From NCBI GenBank assembly GCA_947095945.1, contig CAMUQM010000027.1:1-15071 (forward strand): a stretch of DNA of 15,071 nt. The letters are read 5' to 3'. Source of the DNA: an uncultured Prevotella sp. (lineage in GTDB: Bacteria > Bacteroidota > Bacteroidia > Bacteroidales > Bacteroidaceae). Under the pieces are notes generated by a model that was not told where the DNA came from, made no database searches, and saw only the letters and a program-made list of their open reading frames with translations. The position numbers and the translations under genes were made by a program. This document shows, in pieces, positions 5,274 to 12,109 of the stretch. Positions within the stretch are counted from its first letter, which is position 1. Each line of letters begins with the position of its first letter.

Positions 5274-8102
5274 ATGAATGAGAAAATAGAAGTCTTCGGA
5301 GCCAGAGTACATAATCTGAAGAATGTAGATATAACCATCCCACGCAACTCACTTACTGTTTTTACTGGACTATCCGGTTCTGGAAAGAGTTCGCTTGCTT
5401 TTGATACCATTTTCGCCGAAGGTCAACGTCGTTACATTGAAACCTTTTCTGCATATGCACGTAACTTCCTTGGAAACATGGAGCGCCCTGATGTGGATAA
5501 GATTACAGGACTTTCTCCTGTTATCTCTATTGAACAAAAGACAACGAACAAGAATCCTCGCTCTACCGTCGGAACAACCACAGAAATATACGATTATCTC
5601 CGTCTACTCTTTGCTCGTGCAGGCGAAGCATACTCATATATGAGTGGTGAAAAGATGGTGAAATATACTGAGGAGAAAGTGGTGGATATGATAATGTCTG
5701 ATTATCAAGACAGAAAGATATATATCCTCTCTCCGCTCGTCCGCAATCGTAAAGGTCACTACCGTGAACTCTTTGAGCAAATGCGTCGCAAAGGCTACTT
5801 GTATATCCGCATAGATGGAGAGGTTGAGGAACTTACACGCGGTATGAAAGTAGACCGTTACAAGAACCATAACATTGAAGTAGTTATCGACAAAATGAAA
5901 CTTGGTGGAACGGAGAATGATACACTGCGTGAGCGTTTAGCCAAGACGATTACGACTGCTATGAAGCAAGGAGAAGGTTTGATTATGATTCTTGATAACG
6001 AACGCAATGAAGCTAAATACTTCTCAAAACGATTGATGGACCCTGTTACGGGCATAGCGTACAAAGACCCTGCGCCAAACATCTTCTCATTCAATTCACC
6101 CGAAGGTGCCTGCCCTCAGTGTAAAGGCTTGGGTGTCATAGATGAGATTGACTTAAAGAAAGTGATTCCAGATGACGAACAAAACATTCATAGCGGTGCA
6201 ATTATCCCTTTAGGAAAATACAAGAACCAGATGATTTTCTGGCAGATAGATGCTTTATTGAAGAAGTATGATTTTAGTCTTAAAACACCCATCAAGGATA
6301 TACCAAAGGAGGCAATGGATGAGGTTCTGTACGGTTCGCTGGAGAAGTTGAAAATAGCCAAAGAACTTGTACATACCACCTCCGACTACTTTGTATCCTT
6401 TGATGGTATCATTAAGTATCTCCGTACTGTTATGGAGAACGACGACTCCTCAGCAGGAAAGAAGTGGGCAGACCAGTTCATTGCCGAAACTCAATGCCCA
6501 GAATGTCATGGGCACCGCCTGAATCGTGAGGCTTTATCCTATAAAATATGGGACAAGAATATTGCTGACCTTGCGGAAATGGACATTACCGAGTTGAAAG
6601 ACTGGATAGACCATGTTGAAGAACACATGAGCGAGAAGCAGCGTACAATTGCTGTTGAAATTATAAAAGAGATTCGTAAGCGTATAAACTTCCTACTCGA
6701 TGTGGGACTTGATTATCTCGCCTTGAACCGTCAGAGTGCAACTCTCTCTGGTGGAGAGAGCCAGCGTATCCGCCTTGCAACACAGATTGGTTCACAACTT
6801 GTCAACGTACTTTACATCCTCGATGAGCCATCTATTGGTCTGCATCAGCGGGATAACGAACGACTCATTAACTCGCTCAAGGAACTACGCAATATGGGTA
6901 ATACGGTCATTGTTGTTGAGCACGACGAAGACATGATGCGAGCAGCAGACTGGATTGTAGACATTGGACCAAAAGCTGGTCGCAAAGGTGGTGAGGTTGT
7001 ATTCCAAGGTAAGCCTGAAGATATGCTCAAGACACACACACTCACCGCACAGTATCTAAACGGTGAACGTGCTATCGAAATCCCAAAGGAACGACGAGAG
7101 GGCAACGGAAAGACCATTCAACTCACTGGTTGTAAAGGTAATAACCTAAAAGATGTGGACGTAACTTTCCCACTTGGCAGTCTCACAGTCGTTACGGGTG
7201 TATCTGGTTCTGGAAAGAGTACGCTTATCAACGAGACTTTACAGCCTATTCTTTTACAACATTTTTACCGTTCTCTGAAGCGTCCAATGCCTTACAGAAA
7301 GATTGAAGGCATTGATAACATTGATAAGGTGGTGAACGTTGACCAAAGTCCTATTGGTCGTACTCCTCGCAGTAACCCAGCTACATACACGGGTGTATTC
7401 TCTGATATTCGCCAACTATTTGTCAATCTTCCTGAAGCAAAGATTCGTGGTTACAAGCCGGGACGATTCTCTTTCAACGTGAAAGGAGGACGATGTGAGA
7501 CTTGTGGCGGTAATGGATACAAAACTATTGAAATGAATTTCCTGCCTGATGTGATGGTACCTTGTGAGGTCTGCCACGGCAAACGCTATAACCGCGAAAC
7601 CCTTGAAGTACGCTTTAAAGGAAAATCAATTGCAGATGTATTGGATATGACAGTCAATATGGCTGTAGAGTTCTTTGAGAACGTACCACAGATTCTGCCG
7701 AAGATAAAGGCATTACAAGATGTTGGCTTAGGATATATCAAACTTGGACAAAGTTCCACTACCCTCTCTGGTGGTGAGAGTCAGCGTGTCAAGTTAGCAA
7801 CCGAACTCGCAAAGCGTGACACAGGTAAGACACTTTACATTCTTGACGAGCCTACGACAGGTCTTCACTTTGAAGATATTCGTATCTTGATGGACGTCTT
7901 ACAGAAGCTTGTTGACCGTGGCAACACAGTAGTCATCATCGAGCATAATCTCGATGTCATCAAACTTGCAGACTACATCATTGACATGGGACCAGAAGGT
8001 GGTCGTGGTGGCGGTCGTATGTTAGGCTGTGGAACACCAGAGATTGTGGCAAAGAATAAGGAAAGCTATACTTCCCGCTTCCTTGCAAAAGCACTAAAAT
8101 AA
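5274..8102 (+). CDS. uvrA: UvrA, excinuclease ABC subunit A
   Basis: The protein has 942 residues, the usual UvrA length. It is the cytoplasmic ABC-type ATPase that, as a dimer with UvrB, finds bulky DNA damage at the start of nucleotide-excision repair. Half 1: Walker A GLSGSGKS (32-39), signature LSGGESQ (491-497), Walker B YILDEPSIGLH (514-524). Half 2: Walker A GVSGSGKS (642-649), signature LSGGESQ (831-837), ILDEPTTGLH. The second zinc module is complete, with CETC (741-744) and CEVC (764-767). The first is incomplete: CPQC (280-283) is present, but the preceding CxxC found in the E. coli protein is replaced by a Cys-free stretch (YFSKRLMDPVTGIAYKD). An extra CPEC lies at 408-411. The frame is open 53 codons further upstream, but those residues are Thr/His/Pro-rich repeat translation, and MNEKIEVFGARVHNLK is the conserved start. 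Confidence 0.97.
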   Translation: MNEKIEVFGARVHNLKNVDITIPRNSLTVFTGLSGSGKSSLAFDTIFAEGQRRYIETFSAYARNFLGNMERPDVDKITGLSPVISIEQKTTNKNPRSTVGTTTEIYDYLRLLFARAGEAYSYMSGEKMVKYTEEKVVDMIMSDYQDRKIYILSPLVRNRKGHYRELFEQMRRKGYLYIRIDGEVEELTRGMKVDRYKNHNIEVVIDKMKLGGTENDTLRERLAKTITTAMKQGEGLIMILDNERNEAKYFSKRLMDPVTGIAYKDPAPNIFSFNSPEGACPQCKGLGVIDEIDLKKVIPDDEQNIHSGAIIPLGKYKNQMIFWQIDALLKKYDFSLKTPIKDIPKEAMDEVLYGSLEKLKIAKELVHTTSDYFVSFDGIIKYLRTVMENDDSSAGKKWADQFIAETQCPECHGHRLNREALSYKIWDKNIADLAEMDITELKDWIDHVEEHMSEKQRTIAVEIIKEIRKRINFLLDVGLDYLALNRQSATLSGGESQRIRLATQIGSQLVNVLYILDEPSIGLHQRDNERLINSLKELRNMGNTVIVVEHDEDMMRAADWIVDIGPKAGRKGGEVVFQGKPEDMLKTHTLTAQYLNGERAIEIPKERREGNGKTIQLTGCKGNNLKDVDVTFPLGSLTVVTGVSGSGKSTLINETLQPILLQHFYRSLKRPMPYRKIEGIDNIDKVVNVDQSPIGRTPRSNPATYTGVFSDIRQLFVNLPEAKIRGYKPGRFSFNVKGGRCETCGGNGYKTIEMNFLPDVMVPCEVCHGKRYNRETLEVRFKGKSIADVLDMTVNMAVEFFENVPQILPKIKALQDVGLGYIKLGQSSTTLSGGESQRVKLATELAKRDTGKTLYILDEPTTGLHFEDIRILMDVLQKLVDRGNTVVIIEHNLDVIKLADYIIDMGPEGGRGGGRMLGCGTPEIVAKNKESYTSRFLAKALK

Positions 8103-8146
8103 GATATACCCTATTGGCAAGAGAGAAAGAGTTTTCAATTCTTTTC

Positions 8147-8178
8147 TTTGGATAATTGATAATTTAGTCCTAAATTTG
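8147..8178 (+). promoter_or_regulatory. Consensus Bacteroidota promoter for the AGE gene
   Basis: TTTG (8147-8150), exactly 20 bases, then TAAATTTG (8171-8178) is an essentially perfect -33/-7 match. Transcription would begin near 8185, giving a leader of about 96 bases. The open frame extending up to 8176 begins inside this promoter, which argues for the ATG at 8281. Confidence 0.8.
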
Positions 8179-8190
8179 CCAAAGCACAGT

Positions 8191-8233
8191 AGTAAAGGAC
8201 AGCCATACAAAAGCACAGATTGTCCTCTTTACT
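8191..8233 (+). promoter_or_regulatory. Leader stem-loop upstream of the AGE gene
   Basis: AGTAAA (8191-8196) plus GGACA (8197-8201) pair with TGTCC (8221-8225) and TTTACT (8228-8233), leaving a 2-base TC bulge and a 19-base loop. It sits inside the predicted transcript leader. A 9-base direct repeat AAAGCACAG occurs just before the stem (8181-8189) and in the loop (8210-8218). It matches no riboswitch class known to me. Confidence 0.45.
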
Positions 8234-8280
8234 TTACGATACATTTGGATTTTAAAACATTGTCTATATCACCTAAAATT

Positions 8281-9468
8281 ATGGATAAAAAAGAATACTT
8301 GCGTTCATGGGCTGAAACCTATAAGAACGACCTTACAAACAACATCATGCCTTTCTGGTTGAACCATGGTTGGGACAAGGAGAATGGCGGTATATACACC
8401 TGTCTGAATCGTGATGGTTCATTGATGGACACAACCAAGTCGGTGTGGTTCCAAGGACGATGGGCATTCATTTGTGCTTTTGCTTACAATAATGTAGAAA
8501 AGAATCAGGAATGGCTTGAGGCATCTAAGTCTGCTATCGACTTCATTGAGAAGCATTGCTTTGATGAGGACGGGCACATGTACTTTGAGGTAACAGCAGA
8601 GGGAAAGCCACTGCGTAAACGTCGCTATGTATTCTCTGAGACATTCGCTGCTATTGCCTTTGCAGAATACTCTTTGGCAACAGGTGACAAGCATTATGCA
8701 GAAAGAGCATTGCAGGTATTCCATGATGCACAACGCTTTCTTTCTACTCCGGGCTTCCTCCCTGCTAAGTATGAAGTTGGTGTAGAGATGCAGAGCCACT
8801 CTATCATTATGATTCTCATCAACGTTGGTTCACGTCTTCGTGCGGTAATTGACGACCCAACATTGATCCAGCAGATTGACGAGTCTATCTCATTGCTCCG
8901 TCGCTACTTCATGCACCCAGAGTTTAAGGCATTGCTTGAAACTGTTGGTCCAAAGGGAGAATTCATTGACACCAACGCAGCACGTACCATCAACCCCGGC
9001 CATTGTATCGAAACAGCATGGTTTATCATGGAAGAGGCAAAGTTGCGCAACTGGGACAAGGAACTACTCGACACCGCCCTCACTATCTTCGACTGGTCAT
9101 GGGACTGGGGATGGGACAAGCAATATGGTGGTATCATCAACTTCTGCGACTGCCGCAACCTCCCTCCACAGGACTATTCACAAGATATGAAGTTTTGGTG
9201 GCCACAGTGTGAGACTATCATTGCCTCTCTCTATGCTTACCTTGGAACAGGCGACGAAGAGTATCTCTATCGTCACCAGCGTATCAGCGAGTGGACATAC
9301 GCCCACTTCCCTGACCAAGACTATCCTGAGTGGTATGGTTATCTCCATCGTGATGGAAGAGTGGCACAGCCTGCAAAGGGTAATATCTTCAAGGGTCCAT
9401 TCCACGTTCCACGTATGATGATTAAAGGCTATATGCTCTGTCAGGAGATATTGAAGACTATGGAATAA
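8281..9468 (+). CDS. AGE-family epimerase (N-acylglucosamine 2-epimerase-like)
   Basis: The protein is 395 residues, a cytoplasmic (alpha/alpha)6-barrel family member that likely interconverts N-acetylglucosamine and N-acetylmannosamine. Active-site motifs are in the expected order: VWFQGRW with Arg60, QSHSII with His173, NPGHCIETAW with His241, WWPQCETI with Glu311, and KGPFHVPR with His375. These correspond within 2-3 positions to the catalytic Arg57, His239, Glu308 and His372 that I recall for cyanobacterial AGE. Cellobiose 2-epimerases and other sugar epimerases share the fold, so the substrate is less certain than the family. It stands alone between its own promoter and a strong terminator; no sialidase, NanA-type lyase or sialate transporter is adjacent, so a link to sialic-acid use is inference. 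The ATG at 8281 gives the family-typical N-terminus and length. Later codons are rich in ACC/GAC/CTC, suggesting good expression. Confidence 0.9.
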   Translation: MDKKEYLRSWAETYKNDLTNNIMPFWLNHGWDKENGGIYTCLNRDGSLMDTTKSVWFQGRWAFICAFAYNNVEKNQEWLEASKSAIDFIEKHCFDEDGHMYFEVTAEGKPLRKRRYVFSETFAAIAFAEYSLATGDKHYAERALQVFHDAQRFLSTPGFLPAKYEVGVEMQSHSIIMILINVGSRLRAVIDDPTLIQQIDESISLLRRYFMHPEFKALLETVGPKGEFIDTNAARTINPGHCIETAWFIMEEAKLRNWDKELLDTALTIFDWSWDWGWDKQYGGIINFCDCRNLPPQDYSQDMKFWWPQCETIIASLYAYLGTGDEEYLYRHQRISEWTYAHFPDQDYPEWYGYLHRDGRVAQPAKGNIFKGPFHVPRMMIKGYMLCQEILKTME

Positions 9469-9494
9469 TATAAAATACTAAGAAATAAAATAGG

Positions 9495-9539
9495 AACTCC
9501 CATAACATTACCAGCAATGGCTTGTTATGGGAGTTTTTC
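9495..9539 (+). terminator. Strong intrinsic terminator after the AGE gene
   Basis: AACTCCCATAACA (9495-9507) and TGTTATGGGAGTT (9523-9535) form a perfect 13-bp stem. The 15-base loop holds a small CCA/TGG pairing. A run of T (9534-9538) follows directly. It lies 26 bases past the AGE stop. Confidence 0.9.
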
Positions 9540-9555
9540 TATTACTCATTTTTCG

Positions 9556-9604
9556 ATAAGACGTTTGCCATACAAAGTGGTTATCAGCGCTTACCACATC
9601 TTAT
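9556..9604. other. Nested inverted repeat in the convergent spacer
   Basis: ATAAGA (9556-9561) pairs with TCTTAT (9599-9604). Inside, GTGGT (9577-9581) pairs with ACCAC (9593-9597) around an 11-base loop containing the palindrome AGCGCT. The parts are short, so each could arise by chance. The nesting and the neighbouring repeats are what make it noticeable. Confidence 0.35.
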
Positions 9605-9648
9605 GACAATGCCTGTTACGCCCCTTTTGTCCATTATCTACTGACGTA

Positions 9649-9746
9649 TTTACACCCAGCACACATCGTGCGGATGCTTAGCACCATGTGTGCTAACGGT
9701 TAACACCAATGGTGCGGAGTACTTAACACCTAACAATATGTTGTTA
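9649..9746. repeat. Cluster of degenerate ~22-base repeats with hairpins (REP-like)
   Basis: TTAGCACC (9678-9685), TTAACACC (9700-9707) and TTAACACC (9723-9730) recur at 22- and 23-base spacing, with a weaker TTTACACC at 9649-9656. GTGCGGA recurs at 9668 and 9712. AGCACACAT (9658-9666) and ATGTGTGCT (9686-9694) form a perfect 9-bp stem. Inside it GTGC (9668-9671) pairs with GCAC (9681-9684) after one C/C mismatch, around a 9-base loop. CACC-AAT-GGTG (9704-9714) and TAACAA-TATG-TTGTTA (9731-9746) are further perfect short hairpins. Placement between converging 3' ends fits an intergenic palindromic element. Confidence 0.65.
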
Positions 9747-9800
9747 AAATGAGTATTGTTTGTGGTTAGAGAAGAATTATACTACCCTGAATTAGAAGCA

Positions 9801-10286
9801 TTAGATGGTATTAAGAATACCCTCACAACCATCTTCAATTAAATCAAGAGCTAAGTTAAAATCGTCAGCATCACCATAATATGGATCAGGAACGCAAGTA
9901 GCAGAAGGATGTTGAGTAAAGAAATCTGCCATTCGTACGACCTTTTCTCGTGCCGCTTCATTAGGTGCTTGAGACGTAATGTTACGATAATTATCCTCGT
10001 CCATTACGACAATCTTATCGAATAGCTCAAAGTCTCTACGCGCATCGAATTGACGAGCACGATGATCAACGCTATATCCACGCTGTCTACCATGTTCACG
10101 CATACGCTTATCAGGTAACTGTCCTACGTGCCAATTACCTATTCCTGCTGAGTCAATGATATATCTATCTGCACATCCACGTTCTTCAACAAGATGTTGC
10201 ATCACTGCGTGAGCAGCCGGAGAGCGACAAATATTACCTAAGCAAATAAACAGAATACTCACTTTCTCATTTGTTGTCGTATCCAT
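9801..10286 (-). CDS. Low-molecular-weight protein tyrosine phosphatase
   Basis: A 161-residue cytoplasmic phosphatase of the class II (low-Mr) family, which removes phosphate from tyrosines through a cysteinyl-phosphate intermediate. The catalytic P-loop CLGNICRS is at 15-22 (Cys15 nucleophile, Arg21 phosphate binding). The general-acid motif DPYYG is at 134-138 (Asp134, with the conserved tyrosines). DSAGIGNWHVGQ at about 45-56 and VMDEDNYRN at about 94-102 also fit the family, as does the length. In Bacteroidota the related Ltp1 of Porphyromonas gingivalis acts on exopolysaccharide and community control (established knowledge). Whether this protein does the same is inference, since no tyrosine kinase or capsule genes are in the window. 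It lies 103 bases downstream of the patatin-like gene on the same strand and may be co-transcribed or have a promoter I could not identify. Confidence 0.94.
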   Translation of the reverse strand: MDTTTNEKVSILFICLGNICRSPAAHAVMQHLVEERGCADRYIIDSAGIGNWHVGQLPDKRMREHGRQRGYSVDHRARQFDARRDFELFDKIVVMDEDNYRNITSQAPNEAAREKVVRMADFFTQHPSATCVPDPYYGDADDFNLALDLIEDGCEGILNTI

Positions 10287-10334
10287 TTTTATCTTATTTT
10301 TGTGACAGATTCTCTACTGCCAAATAATTAATTT

Positions 10335-10367
10335 GATTTATACTTATAATGTAATAAAGTATGAATT
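10335..10367 (-). terminator. AT-rich hairpin after the patatin-like gene
   Basis: ATACTT (10340-10345) pairs with AAGTAT (10357-10362). The stem extends outward by five more pairs, two of them G-T wobbles, to 10335 and 10367, around an 11-base loop. It lies 22 bases beyond the patatin stop on the minus strand. The stem is weak, and only a broken T run (ATTAATTATTT) follows on that strand. Confidence 0.3.
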
Positions 10368-10389
10368 CTCTTTTAGAACAATATATCAT

Positions 10390-11250
10390 TTATTTCATCT
10401 CACTAACTCCAAACAATTCCTTAATCTCGTTTAGATGTTCTAAAGCTACTTCCCTACCCTGATCATAGGTCGTTTGCATCATTGCAGGGTCGTGCGAGAA
10501 ATGTCCTATGGTTAGTTTTCCTTTGGGACGGAGAACCAACGTGTTAGCTTTCTTTTCTTCTTCACGAATATAAGCTAACTCTTCATTATACATAATATGC
10601 CGCTGCTCTAATGCTCTAACCATACGTGGATGACGATGTAACCACATACGCATAAGTGGCATTAACGAGTTTGGCTCTTTTATAAAATCCTCTGGTTGAG
10701 TAAGAACAACCAAATTACGTTCATAGCCTTGCTCCTGAAAGAAGCGAAGTGGTATAGAATCAGCAATACCACCATCTAAGAGTTCCTTACCTTCTACAGT
10801 CACAATACGAGCAGCAATAGGCATAGATGCAGAGGCACGAATATACTCTAAACAATTATCATCAACCTCCATCAATCGCTTGTATTCTGCCTTACCTGTC
10901 CCAACATTTGTACATACAGCCCAAAACTCCATCGGATTCTCACGAAAGGTATCAACGTCAAAGTAATCAATGTGACGAGGCATATAATGGTAAGCATATT
11001 CACCACCATAGTAATCACCTGTTGTCAAGAGCGAACGTAGCGAAGCATAACGCCAGTCGTTTGCTAATTTCTGATTATATCTGAGTACACGTCCATGCTG
11101 TTTCGACTTCATATTACAACCAAAGGCTGCACCTGCAGAAACACCAACAACGCCATCAGGCCATATATTATTATCCATCAGGACATCCATTACGCCAGCT
11201 GAAAACAAACCGCGCATGGCTCCTCCTTCTAATACAAGTCCTTTCTTCAT
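10390..11250 (-). CDS. Patatin-like phospholipase (YjjU-like lipid acyl hydrolase)
   Basis: A 286-residue patatin-family serine hydrolase with a Ser-Asp dyad. The oxyanion-hole glycine-rich loop is LEGGAMRG (7-14). The nucleophile elbow is GVSAG (36-40, Ser38). The catalytic Asp is in LDGGIADS (Asp159). Length and the C-terminal region resemble the patatin-like proteins of the E. coli YjjU type. Family members cleave acyl esters of phospholipids or other lipids; the actual substrate is unknown. There is no signal peptide, so it is likely cytoplasmic or loosely associated with the inner membrane. It also lacks the surface-secretion features and outer-membrane barrel that known secreted bacterial patatins carry. 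It lies on the minus strand between the small lipoprotein gene (112-base gap) and the phosphatase gene (103-base gap). Confidence 0.92.
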   Translation of the reverse strand: MKKGLVLEGGAMRGLFSAGVMDVLMDNNIWPDGVVGVSAGAAFGCNMKSKQHGRVLRYNQKLANDWRYASLRSLLTTGDYYGGEYAYHYMPRHIDYFDVDTFRENPMEFWAVCTNVGTGKAEYKRLMEVDDNCLEYIRASASMPIAARIVTVEGKELLDGGIADSIPLRFFQEQGYERNLVVLTQPEDFIKEPNSLMPLMRMWLHRHPRMVRALEQRHIMYNEELAYIREEEKKANTLVLRPKGKLTIGHFSHDPAMMQTTYDQGREVALEHLNEIKELFGVSEMK

Positions 11251-11343
11251 TATGCTTTATCCTTTAAATACTACCTTCTTATAATAATATGCTCTGATAG
11301 TTAGAGATATAAATGTTACTTTCACATTAAAAGATGATTACCC

Positions 11344-11351
11344 CAAAGGTA
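11344..11351 (-). promoter_or_regulatory. Possible -7 box for the patatin-like gene
   Basis: On the minus strand TACCTTTG (11351-11344) matches TAnnTTTG exactly. Transcription would begin about 86 bases before the patatin ATG. No TTG is found at the usual 19-21-base spacing (the nearest is about 26 bases away, inside the lipoprotein gene), so this is weak. Confidence 0.3.
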
Positions 11352-11362
11352 AGACTTTACTT

Positions 11363-11944
11363 TTATTTTCTTCTTGCCAATGCAGCAATGGCATCAAAGC
11401 TATAAACAAGTGTTCCGCTGGTAAAGGTAGTTGTTTCAATCTTGAATGAACGATATTTACGGAGACAATCAACAAAAACTTCTGGATTCTGAACAAAAGC
11501 GGAGTCTGTCTGCTTACTGATACCCGGCTTATATTTGAAACGCCCTACCTCTTCTCCATACGCATAGACACGAACGAAGTTGGTTGTATCATAACTGTTA
11601 CCAGCAAACTGTTCACCATCACCAAGAATCATACAAGCTTCAACACCAACACGTCCAAGATAACGCACACGAATGTTCATACGATTAGAAGCCGTTATCT
11701 GCGACTTCTTGTTTGGTGCACTCTGCATATTAGCTACCGCAGAATCATTAAGATAAGTCCATGAAGAGACATACGTTCCGTCACCAGACGTATCATGGTC
11801 AAGGTCGACAGCTATCATCGTGTCGACCTGTGTCGTATCGTAATGTCCTACTCCTCGTGAAGAACAACCAGAGCAAGAGATGAAAGCTACTGCTGAGATA
11901 GTAACAAAGACTAAAATCAGTAACTTCATAGAATGTTGTTTCAT
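11363..11944 (-). CDS. Small putative lipoprotein, function unknown
   Basis: A 193-residue protein that I cannot assign to a named family. The N-terminus is a lipoprotein-type signal: MKQHSMKLL, a hydrophobic core, then FISCSGCSS with candidate lipidated Cys at 24 or 27. The box is imperfect, so which Cys is used is unclear. Met6 is an equally good start. The mature part is soluble-looking, with Asp/Thr-rich sequence near residues 35-60 and beta-type segments (MNIRVRYLGRVGVEACMILGDG, FVRVYAYGEEVGRFKYKPG). The end is YRSFKIETTTFTSGTLVYSFDAIAALARRK. It probably sits on the periplasmic face of a membrane. It lies between carB and the patatin gene on the same strand, 165 bases after carB. The gap holds a large inverted repeat and no promoter I could identify. 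Confidence 0.7.
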   Translation of the reverse strand: MKQHSMKLLILVFVTISAVAFISCSGCSSRGVGHYDTTQVDTMIAVDLDHDTSGDGTYVSSWTYLNDSAVANMQSAPNKKSQITASNRMNIRVRYLGRVGVEACMILGDGEQFAGNSYDTTNFVRVYAYGEEVGRFKYKPGISKQTDSAFVQNPEVFVDCLRKYRSFKIETTTFTSGTLVYSFDAIAALARRK

Positions 11945-11960
11945 CTTTAAGAAAGTAAAA

Positions 11961-12099
11961 AGGTTAAAGGAGTTAGAGGGAGTTAAGGCAATACGTCCCT
12001 AATCCTTACTTTGGAAGTCAAGGGAGTTTAGTAAAAGGTATTAACCCCAACAATGGTAATTGCTACTAAACTCCTTCTAACTTCCTTAACTCCTTTACC
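11961..12099. repeat. Large imperfect inverted repeat between carB and the lipoprotein gene
   Basis: The outer arms, 11961-11988 (purine-rich, built on GGAGTTA) and 12073-12099 (its pyrimidine-rich counterpart), match as reverse complements over most of 27 positions with one gap and a few mismatches. An inner stem is perfect: GGAGTTTAGTA (12023-12033) with TACTAAACTCC (12064-12074), extended by one wobble and one A-T pair, around a 30-base loop. On the minus strand it begins 11 bases after the carB stop. It might end or slow carB transcription, but no T run follows the stem. Confidence 0.6.
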
Positions 12100-12109
12100 C
12101 CAAAAACTA

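Larger units (their letters stand above)
9469..9800. other. Convergent gene-free spacer rich in inverted repeats
   Basis: These 332 bases separate the 3' ends of the AGE gene and the phosphatase gene and hold no credible gene. From left to right: the AGE terminator (9495-9539), a nested stem (9556-9604), the degenerate repeat cluster with a strong hairpin (9649-9746), and about 50 unremarkable AT-rich bases. No clear terminator for the minus-strand phosphatase gene was found. Confidence 0.7.

Noticed and set aside
8110..8150. Intrinsic terminator just after uvrA
   Set aside because: The purine run and the following CTTTTCTTT pair only through several wobbles and a mismatch. The downstream bases are the AGE promoter.
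9649..9746. CRISPR-like spacing of repeats
   Set aside because: Only three or four degenerate 8-base cores with about 14 bases between them. They are not 25-40-base identical repeats with unique spacers, and no cas genes are present.
9807..9821. Perfect hairpin GGTATT-AAG-AATACC at the end of the phosphatase gene
   Set aside because: It lies within the coding sequence, has a minimal 3-base loop, and has no T run on the minus strand; probably coincidental.
10320..10331. Possible -7 box for the phosphatase gene (ATTATTTG on minus)
   Set aside because: It matches only TTTG and not the TA position, and no TTG lies at the right distance.
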